In this document: positions 42,904 to 51,021 of the stretch, piece by piece
How positions within the stretch are numbered: position 1 is the first letter of the stretch
Layout of the letters: every line of letters starts with the position of its first letter
Origin: JBMDXB01 sp048594885
GTDB taxonomy: Bacteria; Acidobacteriota; Vicinamibacteria; Vicinamibacterales; 2-12-FULL-66-21
NCBI GenBank assembly: GCA_048594885.1
Contig: JBMDXB010000014.1
Location: 1-64,000, forward strand
Direction: 5' to 3'
Length of the DNA: 64,000 nt
Position numbers and translations under genes: made by a program
The notes under the pieces: generated by a model
The model's input: only the letters and a program-made list of their open reading frames with translations
Told to the model about the DNA's origin: nothing
The model's database searches: none

Positions 42904-44283
42904 TCACCGCAGTTCAACGGCGATTACCGTCGCAATCGGATCCGGCGGCGTGGCGGGTACCGTGATGACGAGGCCGGCGTCACTGCTCGTCGCCCGAAGC
43001 GTGCCGCCGCCGAGCACCCGTGCGCGGCGTATGGGCGCCGTCAATCCGGGCACGACGAGGCGCCCGTCCGCCGGCCAGTCGAGCACGTGGAAGTACCGAG
43101 TGCTCCCTTTGGTCGTGCTCCGGCCCCACGTCAGATCGGGGAACTGGCTCACGCGCGTCCCGTAGATCGACTCCGCGTTCGTCTTCATCCAGCGCCCGAT
43201 CGCTCGCATCGAGCGCAGGCTTTCCTCGGGAACGCTGCCATCACCCTTGGGACCGATGTTCAGCAGGTAGTTGCCGCCCTTGCTGGCGACGTCGACGAGG
43301 TTGCGAATCAGCGTCTGATCCGGCTTCCAGGCGTGGTCGTGCTCGCTGTATCCCCACGTCGTGTTCATCGTCATACATGTCTCCCAGTCCACGCCTGGCA
43401 TGCCGGCGGGTGGAATGTGCTGCTCGGGAGTGATGAAGTCGCCGTATCGGGGATCGAGCGACGGTGCGTAGCCCTCCGTGCCCATGCTCTTCCAGCCGGC
43501 CTCCGGGGTTCGGAACAAACGGTTGTTCATGATGATGCGCGGCTGCTTCGCCCTGGCGAGGGCCATCAGGTCGAACGCCCGCCAGGCTTCGTCGCCCTGA
43601 AAGTCGAGGCCGCTGTAGTCCCACCACATGATGTCCACGGGACCGTAGTTCGAGAGCAGCTCGCCGACCTGCGCGTGCAGGTACTCGACGTACTTGCGGT
43701 GATCGCGCGTCCCGTTCGCATACGGCGCACCGCGGTGAGGATGCGGCAGCAGTTTCGAGCGGTTGTACTCGTACTGGTCGTGGTGCCAATCGATGACCGA
43801 ATGGTAGAGGCCGACGCGAAGCCCCTCGTCCCGCAGCGCCGACACGATCTCCTTCACCAGATCGCGCTTCAGCACGGAGCCGGCGTCGAAGTCGCTGATG
43901 CGTGAGTCGTGTAAGGCAAAGCCGTCGTGGTGCTTCGTCGTGAAGACGACGTAGCGGGCGCCCACATCCCGGGCGAGCCGGGCCCACTCGCGCGCGAAGC
44001 CGGCGGACGGCTTGAACAGCGGCACCGCGCGCTTCGCGTACGTGTCCGTGTCCGCTTTGACGCGCTGCTGGATCCACTCCATGCCGCCGGACTTCGCCAC
44101 CGGCTTGCCGTCCCAGGTGCCGGCGAGGCCTGAGTAGAGTCCCCAGTGGACGAACATGCCGAAGCGTGCGTCGCGCCACCAGGCCATCCGCGCATCGCGC
44201 GCAGCGGCGGTTTCTGTGTGTGTGCTCTGCTGCGCCGTCAATAAGGCACCCGCCGCGCACACAATCAGCGCCAGCGTCTTCAC
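42904..44283 (-). CDS. Alpha-L-fucosidase (GH29)
   Basis: 459 residues from GTG 44283 (CGGAGG lies five to six bases upstream, inside the end of the previous gene). A short signal (LALIVCAAGALLTAQ) precedes the GH29 barrel: WWRDARFGMFVHWGLYSG, YVVFTTKHHDGFALHDS, LYHSVIDWHH and the nucleophile region GPVDIMWWDYSG, followed by GGNYLLNIGPKGDG. It would cleave terminal fucose from glycans outside the cell. Coupled to the two surface-protein genes upstream. Confidence 0.9.
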   Translation of the reverse strand: MKTLALIVCAAGALLTAQQSTHTETAAARDARMAWWRDARFGMFVHWGLYSGLAGTWDGKPVAKSGGMEWIQQRVKADTDTYAKRAVPLFKPSAGFAREWARLARDVGARYVVFTTKHHDGFALHDSRISDFDAGSVLKRDLVKEIVSALRDEGLRVGLYHSVIDWHHDQYEYNRSKLLPHPHRGAPYANGTRDHRKYVEYLHAQVGELLSNYGPVDIMWWDYSGLDFQGDEAWRAFDLMALARAKQPRIIMNNRLFRTPEAGWKSMGTEGYAPSLDPRYGDFITPEQHIPPAGMPGVDWETCMTMNTTWGYSEHDHAWKPDQTLIRNLVDVASKGGNYLLNIGPKGDGSVPEESLRSMRAIGRWMKTNAESIYGTRVSQFPDLTWGRSTTKGSTRYFHVLDWPADGRLVVPGLTAPIRRARVLGGGTLRATSSDAGLVITVPATPPDPIATVIAVELR

Positions 44284-44285
44284 CT

Positions 44286-46100
44286 TCACCTCCGTATGAC
44301 CGTATCGACCGCTATCTGCTCGAAGGCCCGGAGCGTAAACCGCGGCGCTGCCGGCATCTCCCGTTCCAGCAATACAGGATCGAACCACTCGCCAGGCTCG
44401 ATGTCAGTCGTCGCGACGACGAAGTATTCGCCGGGTGGGAGGTTCCGGATCGTGTAGCGGCCGTTCCCGTCGGCGCGAACGCCAGCTACCCGCCGTGAGT
44501 TGTGGAACCACGACCGGCGGTCGGTGCTGAAGACGATCACGTGAACATCCGGCGCGGGCTTCTGCTGCCGGTCGACGGCGGTGCCGCTCACAATCGACGC
44601 GCGATCGCTGAAGGTGACGACGACGTCGTTCGCGCTCCGCCGGATCTCGAGCGGCGCGTCGAGCAATTCCTCTCCGCCCATCGCGATCGACTGCAGCCAC
44701 CACGCGCCGAGCGGTGTGCGGATGCCAGGCATCGCGGCAGATATGCGATAGACGCCGGGGGCAACTCCGTGCAACGAGAATCGCCCCGACGCATCGATCT
44801 GCAGCGGTGGCAGCGTCCTGACTACCGCCGTGCCCGTCATGATCGTCTGCGGCAGCGAGATGCGGAACTTGCCAAGATCCGGCGGCGCGCGCCTGCCCTC
44901 GAACTGCACGTGACCGGTGATCGTGACGCCCGGCTCCAGCGAGAGCAACACGTTGCCGATGTCCTCACCGTCGACGGCGACTTCCGTGGAGGCGCTGAGC
45001 ATCTGCGTCGGGCCGTCAGGAACGATGGGCCGCACGGCTGACATCGCCAACACGAGGTAGCGGCCCGGCGGTACCCCTCTGAACGAGAAGCCGCCGTCAG
45101 GCTGCACCGGAGTGGTGCTCCTGAAGCCGCCATCGAACGGAGCGTACGCGTTCGCGGCGGGAACGATGCCGAGCGTGATCCCCTGAACGCTGCCAGCAGA
45201 CGCCGTCACGAACCCCCCGACCCGCGCCGTCGGAACGGGATCGAGCGTGATGTCGATGCCGATACGTTCTGCCGCCTTCCCGACGCTGACCGTCATCGCA
45301 GTCGCAGGGTTCGCCGTCCCAGGATAGTAAGTCGGCGCGTAGGTGACGGAGAGTCTCGGTTCCGGCGGCGACGGCTTCGACGGGCGCGGCGGCGAGAAGC
45401 CCGGTGTCGCCCGAGTCAGGCTGCCGCCGTCACGCACGTCCGCCAGCGCCCGGCGAATCTCGGCGTCCGTCAGCCGCTGCAACTCGCCAAGCGGAACGTG
45501 CGACCGTTGCGCGGTGGCCGTGACCACGTATTCGCCTGGCTGAAGGCCGAAGATCCTGTAAACGCCACGGTCGTCGGTCGTTGCCGCAGGGGCTCCCGCC
45601 TGAAGACGCCGCTCGCCGGTCGCCACCATGTAGCGCTGTCCCAGCGCGACGACGAGGACTCCCGCGGCCGGTTCGCCGTTCTGCCTCGACACCGTACCCG
45701 TGATGACGCTGCCGCGCGTGATGCGCAGCGTGAGATGGCGCGACGCTCCATGGCGCAATTCGACCGGCGTTCCCGGCCGGCCCGGTCGCGTGGCGCCGTA
45801 GTTGACGAGCAGATACGCGTCTTTTGTTGCGCCGACCCTGTAGCGGCCGGCCGGCAGTCGGTTGAACGTGAACGCCCCATCGTCGTTCGTGATCTCCGTG
45901 CGTCCAAGCGGCAGTTCAGGGCTGTTCAGCGTCACGCGCACGCGGCGTACTGGTAGAGGCTTGTCCTCGTCCGAGAGTACGACACCAGAGATCGTCGCAG
46001 TGCCGGCTGGGTTCGATGGCGTCCGATCGCGCGCCGGTTGTTGCGCCGAAAGCGCTGCGCTCGCGAGGATCGCGCAGAGAACGATGCCGCGGGCATGCAT
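44286..46100 (-). CDS. Carboxypeptidase-regulatory-like surface protein, paralogue 1
   Basis: 604 residues with a signal peptide (about 1-19, LSAQQ). It is built of repeated beta-sandwich units with the pattern G-V-V...DGAFTFNRLPAGRYRV, DRGVYRIFGLQPGEYVV, PDGGFSFRGVPPGRYLV and GNGRYTIRNLPPGEYFV. Such Cna-B/CarboxypepD_reg domains are extracellular. It shares this layout with the next gene, a likely tandem duplicate. The ATG overlaps the previous stop by one base and the stop overlaps the fucosidase ribosome binding site. Role unknown; possibly glycan binding. Confidence 0.82.
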   Translation of the reverse strand: MHARGIVLCAILASAALSAQQPARDRTPSNPAGTATISGVVLSDEDKPLPVRRVRVTLNSPELPLGRTEITNDDGAFTFNRLPAGRYRVGATKDAYLLVNYGATRPGRPGTPVELRHGASRHLTLRITRGSVITGTVSRQNGEPAAGVLVVALGQRYMVATGERRLQAGAPAATTDDRGVYRIFGLQPGEYVVTATAQRSHVPLGELQRLTDAEIRRALADVRDGGSLTRATPGFSPPRPSKPSPPEPRLSVTYAPTYYPGTANPATAMTVSVGKAAERIGIDITLDPVPTARVGGFVTASAGSVQGITLGIVPAANAYAPFDGGFRSTTPVQPDGGFSFRGVPPGRYLVLAMSAVRPIVPDGPTQMLSASTEVAVDGEDIGNVLLSLEPGVTITGHVQFEGRRAPPDLGKFRISLPQTIMTGTAVVRTLPPLQIDASGRFSLHGVAPGVYRISAAMPGIRTPLGAWWLQSIAMGGEELLDAPLEIRRSANDVVVTFSDRASIVSGTAVDRQQKPAPDVHVIVFSTDRRSWFHNSRRVAGVRADGNGRYTIRNLPPGEYFVVATTDIEPGEWFDPVLLEREMPAAPRFTLRAFEQIAVDTVIRR

Positions 46101-47941
46101 CAGCGTGCGCCTGTCAACCGCAGGTTCTGCACCCGCTTCTCGCCGTCGTTGATCGTGACGTGGGTGGCGAGGCCCGTCAGTGCTTGCAGGACGTTCGGAT
46201 CCTGCCAGTCACCGGCTTGGTCGTCTGGAACCGCGACGATGTAGTAGCTGCCAACCGGCACGGAGTTGAACACGTACTCGCCCGACTTGCTCGTCTGGAC
46301 GCTCTTGATGCGGCGCGAGGTGGAGCCGTAGTTGGTCCAGAACTGCGAATCCGTGGGGAAGAGCAGTACGAGCGCATCCGTCGATCGTCCGGGCGGCGCC
46401 GTCACCGTGCCACGCACACCCGTCCATCGATCCGTGAAGGTGATGACGACACCGTTGACGTCGCCCGATTCGAGATCGAGCGGGACGTCGGCAACGTCAC
46501 GGCCGCCGTGTGTGGCCGTCTTGAACATCCAGCCGATCGGCGAGCCCAGGACTCGGACGTAGTAGCGGCCAGGAGGAATGCCGGCTGTCTTGAACTGCCC
46601 ATTCGCGTCCGCACGTGCCACTGGATTCGGCATCAGCAGGCCGGGCCGCGCGTCGGCCGGCTGGATCGACAGCGGAACAGAATCGAGATTGCGACCCGGC
46701 CGTGCCAGCATGCCCTCGAACTCGAAACGTCCGCTGATGCGGAGCCCTGGCTGAAGGCTGACGACCACACCATCGATGTCGTCGCGCCCAACCTGGAGCG
46801 GCAGCTCTGCCCACAACACGGTTCGCGCGGGATCGCCCGCCCTCGAGCCGCCGGTGATCGTGCCGCCCTCTATCAGATAACGGCCCTCAGGCACGGCGGG
46901 GAACGTGAAGCGCCCACGACCATCCGTTGTCGCCGTGAGCACTTCGCTATGAAGGCCCGTGTCACGGGCTTCGGCGCGGAAGAGGCGCAGCGCAAACGCC
47001 GGGACTTCGCCCTCAGGGCCCAGCAGCGTGCCGGTGACGCGCACCGTCGGCGCCGGGCGAATCTGAAAATCGACGCCGCTGCGATCTTCTCCTGAACCCA
47101 GCGCGACAATCGCGGCGTGACTGGCGTTGTCGGTCGCTGAATAGAACGTCTGGGGGTAGACGTGGAGTCGCCCGCCGGAGGGGGAAGGCGGGGTCGGCGT
47201 TCCGCGGCCGAGCGAATACGCGATCCCGTCCAGCTCGATCGCGTAAGGCGTGCCCGGCGGCGGAATCATCCTGCCTGCGTTCATGCCCGTCGCTTGACTG
47301 GTCGGAGCGACGGGTACCGCGGCCGCCCGCGATACGATCGCGATGATGTAGTCGCCAGGACTGAGATTGGCGATGCGGTAGATGCCGCGATCGTCGGTGC
47401 CGCCGCCGCCAGCTCCGACGAACCGCTGCAGCCCCGACACGATCGTCCTGCGGAACGCAACCACTTCGATACCGACGAGCGGTTCGCCGATCTCGTCGGC
47501 CACCGTTCCGGAGACGGCGCCGTGCTTCCACATGCGGATGACGACGTCGCCGACGCGTTCAGCCTCCGCCAGCGCGAGCTGCTGCGATGGGCCGCCCGGC
47601 CGCCGCCGCCCGTACGCCCCATCGGAGTAGCCGGTCTTCGTCGCGACGATGCCGAAACTGCCCTTCGGCAGGTCGCGGAAGAGGAACCGGCCGTCGGCGC
47701 CGGTCAAGATCTGCGAGCGAAGATAAGAGGGCGGTTCTCCGCGCCGAATCGCCAGGAAGTCAACGCTGACTGATGGGATCGTCACGACGGCGTCGCGGAT
47801 CGGTTTACCGCTGTCGGCGTCGACCACCTGGCCGACGATGAGGCCGGTGCGCGGATCGGGAGCGGACGGCCGCGGTACTTGGGCGTGCACAGCCAGCGAC
47901 GCGGCCAGGACGGTGAGGACGGTGATCCGCGGCACCGACAT
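46100..47941 (-). CDS. Carboxypeptidase-regulatory-like surface protein, paralogue 2
   Basis: 613 residues from MSVPRITVLTVLAASLAVHAQ (signal peptide); an ATG six codons upstream is possible. Domain pattern as in the neighbouring paralogue: IVGQVVDADSGKPIRDAVV, DGRFLFRDLPKGSFGIV, DRGIYRIANLSPGDYII, DGRGRFTFPAVPEGRYLI and SGEYVFNSVPVGSYYIV. First gene of a three-gene minus-strand set ending in GH29 fucosidase. Confidence 0.8.
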   Translation of the reverse strand: MSVPRITVLTVLAASLAVHAQVPRPSAPDPRTGLIVGQVVDADSGKPIRDAVVTIPSVSVDFLAIRRGEPPSYLRSQILTGADGRFLFRDLPKGSFGIVATKTGYSDGAYGRRRPGGPSQQLALAEAERVGDVVIRMWKHGAVSGTVADEIGEPLVGIEVVAFRRTIVSGLQRFVGAGGGGTDDRGIYRIANLSPGDYIIAIVSRAAAVPVAPTSQATGMNAGRMIPPPGTPYAIELDGIAYSLGRGTPTPPSPSGGRLHVYPQTFYSATDNASHAAIVALGSGEDRSGVDFQIRPAPTVRVTGTLLGPEGEVPAFALRLFRAEARDTGLHSEVLTATTDGRGRFTFPAVPEGRYLIEGGTITGGSRAGDPARTVLWAELPLQVGRDDIDGVVVSLQPGLRISGRFEFEGMLARPGRNLDSVPLSIQPADARPGLLMPNPVARADANGQFKTAGIPPGRYYVRVLGSPIGWMFKTATHGGRDVADVPLDLESGDVNGVVITFTDRWTGVRGTVTAPPGRSTDALVLLFPTDSQFWTNYGSTSRRIKSVQTSKSGEYVFNSVPVGSYYIVAVPDDQAGDWQDPNVLQALTGLATHVTINDGEKRVQNLRLTGAR

Positions 47942-48015
47942 TGTGACGCTGTGTAACACGCCCCGGCCGGCTTTTCAACGGCGGTTTTGATCGCATTTTC
48001 TGCGACCTCTCGTGT

Positions 48016-48048
48016 TCAATTTCGAGAAACGGTGAGTGTCACGGTTTT
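48016..48048. repeat. Palindromic element B, one-armed copy
   Basis: The arm at 48027-48048 is identical over 22 bases to the arms at 21.5 kb and 38.7 kb. The neighbouring core (TCTCG...TTTCGAG) is related but the second arm is missing. It supplies the TGA stop (48039-48041, minus strand) of the ABC exporter gene. Confidence 0.88.
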
Positions 48049-49733
48049 GGGGCTTCGCGCGCCTGCTGGGCGGCGAGCGATTCGCTCAATCGGAACCCCT
48101 CGAACAGCGCCTCGGGATCCTCCGGCTCGAATCGCAGGCCGGTTCCGCTGCGGAGGCGCAAGACACGAACGGCAAACAGCCCCGTGGCCGCCGCCGCGAT
48201 TAGCAACGATTCCTCGATGAGCGAGTCGCCGTCCTGAAACGCCCTCGCCTGATACCCGCCCATCGTCCAGGTGTAGGCCGAGAACAGCATCAGGTAGAAC
48301 GGCCAGAGGACTCGCATCCGCGACGCCCCCGGCAGGTAGGTGCAGGCGAACGGGAAGTTCTGGAGACGGACCACAAGCGCCTGCGCGAGCAGCGCGCCAA
48401 GGGCTGCGACGAAGAGCGTGTGCTCGACCGCGATGGCGACGCCCCAGAGCGACGACGCGATCAGGAATGCGAAGGCACAGACCGGCACGACGCCGGCGGC
48501 AACCATCGCGGCGACGATGCCGCTCACGGCCGCGGACCGCTCGGCCGGTTCGCGCAGTCGCAACACCCAGTTCGCTTTGATCTCGACGGGCACTGCGATC
48601 AGCGCGCGGACAGCGACGAGCGCGAAGAAAATGATCACCAGCGGCAGCGCAAGCAGCGCCGCGTCGGGTATCGCGAAGCCATCGGCTCCGCGCTGCACGG
48701 CGCGTGGGAGCACGACGGACAGCACCATCGCGATCGCCACGCCCATGTGCATCGCGAGCATCATCTTGTGACGCCGGCTGCGGGCGATGGTCTGCAGGAC
48801 GAAGAAGCAGACCGCACGGGTAATCGAGCTGCGGATCGAGAAGGCCAGCGCGCGCTTCAGCGCCGCACCAACCAGCGCCGGCGCCGAGCGCGTCCTCGAC
48901 GCCGGGGCTTCTCCCTCTATGGCCAGCCGGATCAGCCGGCGGTACGTGGCGGCGTAGAGCAACACCGTCAGCAGCGGCGTCCACCCCGCGGCCGCGAGGG
49001 CATCGGAGGCCAGCGCACGGCTCACCTCGTTGCCACGCCCGTCGATGACCTCATGCAACCCGATGAACCAGATCGACGGCAGCCAGCGGGAGGCGCCCGT
49101 GGGAGGCGTCCGCGCGTCGCCGGTGAACAGGAACTCCGGCGGCACGACCGTGAGCGTCTGCAGCACCGTGATCACCAGCACGATCTGCAGCAGGATCGCG
49201 AGCCGCTGCGCCGCCGCGCGTCCGGCGACGTTCAGCACGACGCACTGGACGGCGACGATCGAGAAGAACGCGAACGAGGCGACGCCCATGAAGCCGGCCA
49301 GATGCGCCAGCGGATTGCCGACCGGCGTGAACGCGACGACGGGAAGCGACGCCCCGCCGGCGGCGAAGATCGAGAACAGCGCGGCGAGCGCGCCAAGACG
49401 CGCCAGCACGAACGTGCGCGTGCGGATCGGAAGCGCCGAGAGGATGCGGGCGTCACGCCGATCCGGGAAGATTCCTTCCCACAGCAGCAACGCGATGAAG
49501 GCGAACGCGATCATCGCGAGCGTGTACTGGAAGAACACCTGCAGCCCACCGCTGATGCGCATCGACACCGGCAGGACCGTCAGCGGCACGGCGATCGCGG
49601 CAATCGCGGAGGTCACGAGACGGACCTGAGGCAGGCCCGCAGGCATCACATCGCTCTCGAAGGCTCGAGCGAAGAATGTCCGCGACAGCAGCCGGCACTG
49701 CTGCCGATCCCGCCGCGACCACAGCGCGTTCAT
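48039..49733 (-). CDS. ABC exporter membrane subunit
   Basis: 564 residues with about twelve hydrophobic segments and no ATPase motifs. It lies four bases after the ABC ATPase gene, so it is the membrane partner of a two-component exporter. N-terminal sequence RDRQQCRLLSRTFFARAFESD precedes helix 1. The last residues (REAPKP) and the stop come from a one-armed palindromic element B. Cargo unknown. Confidence 0.75.
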   Translation of the reverse strand: MNALWSRRDRQQCRLLSRTFFARAFESDVMPAGLPQVRLVTSAIAAIAVPLTVLPVSMRISGGLQVFFQYTLAMIAFAFIALLLWEGIFPDRRDARILSALPIRTRTFVLARLGALAALFSIFAAGGASLPVVAFTPVGNPLAHLAGFMGVASFAFFSIVAVQCVVLNVAGRAAAQRLAILLQIVLVITVLQTLTVVPPEFLFTGDARTPPTGASRWLPSIWFIGLHEVIDGRGNEVSRALASDALAAAGWTPLLTVLLYAATYRRLIRLAIEGEAPASRTRSAPALVGAALKRALAFSIRSSITRAVCFFVLQTIARSRRHKMMLAMHMGVAIAMVLSVVLPRAVQRGADGFAIPDAALLALPLVIIFFALVAVRALIAVPVEIKANWVLRLREPAERSAAVSGIVAAMVAAGVVPVCAFAFLIASSLWGVAIAVEHTLFVAALGALLAQALVVRLQNFPFACTYLPGASRMRVLWPFYLMLFSAYTWTMGGYQARAFQDGDSLIEESLLIAAAATGLFAVRVLRLRSGTGLRFEPEDPEALFEGFRLSESLAAQQAREAPKP

Positions 49734-49737
49734 ACGC

Positions 49738-50502
49738 TCATAACTTCATGACTTCGACGACGCGGTTGGCCTGAGCTTCGACGTCGCCGGCGTGCACGAC
49801 CTGCCTGAAGACCTGCTCGAGCGACGGCACAGCCATCAGCTCGCGCAGCCGCGTCACCGAGTCGTAAGCGACGACGCGCGACTCGTGCAGGATGAGGACG
49901 TTCGTCGCGACGCGCTCGACCATCTCCAGGATGTGCGAGCTGTAGATGATCATCTTGCCCTCGGCCGCGAGCGCCTGGACGAGGCTGCGCAGCACCAGCA
50001 CGGACGTCACGTCCAGCCCGGAGCACGGCTCGTCCATGATGACGACGTCGGGGTCGTGGAGCAGGGCCGCGGAGATCAGGACCTTCTGCCGCATGCCCTT
50101 CGAATAGGCGGAGATCGGCGCGTGGCGATCGTCGGCCAGGCCGAAGATCTCGAGAAATCCGTCGATCTTCTGCTGCACGCGCGCCCGGGGCAGGCCGCGC
50201 AGCTCGCCGACGAGCAGCAGGTATTCGGGTCCGGTCAGGTAGGTGTAGAGGTTGGCGTCCTCCGGCACGTAGCCGAGCCGGGCCTTGTAGGCGATGGAGT
50301 CGTCGCGGATGTCCCTGCCGTCGAGGAAAACGTGTCCGCCCGACGGCTCGAGCAGCGCCGTCACCATCGACACCGTGGTCGACTTGCCGGAACCATTGGG
50401 ACCGAGCAGACCCAGCACTTCGCCGCGTGCAATCGTGAAGCTGACGTCCTGCGCCGCGGGGATGGCGGAGTAGTACTTGGTGAGACCGCGTGCTTCCAGC
50501 AC
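49738..50502 (-). CDS. ABC transporter ATP-binding protein
   Basis: 254 residues. Walker A GLLGPNGSGKSTTVS, signature YSKGMRQKVLISAAL, Walker B DPDVVIMDEPCSGLD and the switch histidine in IYSSHILEMVE are all intact, so it should hydrolyse ATP. The family is that of ABC-2 exporters (CcmA-like). It is directly upstream of its 564-residue membrane subunit and divergent from a small membrane protein. Confidence 0.93.
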   Translation of the reverse strand: MLEARGLTKYYSAIPAAQDVSFTIARGEVLGLLGPNGSGKSTTVSMVTALLEPSGGHVFLDGRDIRDDSIAYKARLGYVPEDANLYTYLTGPEYLLLVGELRGLPRARVQQKIDGFLEIFGLADDRHAPISAYSKGMRQKVLISAALLHDPDVVIMDEPCSGLDVTSVLVLRSLVQALAAEGKMIIYSSHILEMVERVATNVLILHESRVVAYDSVTRLRELMAVPSLEQVFRQVVHAGDVEAQANRVVEVMKL

Positions 50503-50555
50503 GCAGTAATGGACACCGAAGGAGGGGCGAGGTTCCCAGACTACAATCTCAACAT

Positions 50556-51017
50556 ATGTATTACACGCTGCTCCTCGCGCACTCCTGGGTCCGCTGGGCC
50601 GTCGTCCTGCTGGGCCTGTTCGCCGTCCTGCGGGCGATTGCGGGGTGGAGCCGCGGCGCGCCGTGGACGCGCGCTGACGAGCGTGCCGGGCTGTTCCTGA
50701 CGATCGCGATCGACCTGCAGTTCCTGCTCGGTCTGCTGCTCTACTTCGTCTACAGCCAGTTCACCCAACTCGCGCTGAACGACTTCGGCGCGGCGATGGG
50801 CGCATCGGAGCTTCGATTCTGGGCCGTCGAGCACCCGTTCGGCGCCATCGTCGGGCTGGCGCTCATTCACATCGGGCGCGCCCGATTGAAGAAGACGCCG
50901 GAGACGTCGCGGCGTCATCGTGTCGCCGCCATCTGGTTCGGCATCGCCATGATCGCGATTCTGGTGTCAATCCCCTGGCCGGGCACGCCACATGCGCGGC
51001 CTCTCTTTCACAGGTGA
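50556..51017 (+). CDS. Four-helix membrane protein, cytochrome b-like
   Basis: 153 residues with four hydrophobic segments and histidines at helix ends (LLAHSWVRWAVV, EHPFGAIVGLALIHIGRARL), a pattern like small heme-binding membrane cytochromes. Heme binding is inference. A TACAAT box at 50542-50547 ends eight bases before ATG 50556, so the message may be leaderless. An earlier in-frame ATG (50490) lies in the divergent ATPase gene and was rejected. Confidence 0.6.
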   Translation: MYYTLLLAHSWVRWAVVLLGLFAVLRAIAGWSRGAPWTRADERAGLFLTIAIDLQFLLGLLLYFVYSQFTQLALNDFGAAMGASELRFWAVEHPFGAIVGLALIHIGRARLKKTPETSRRHRVAAIWFGIAMIAILVSIPWPGTPHARPLFHR

Positions 51018-51021
51018 CATC

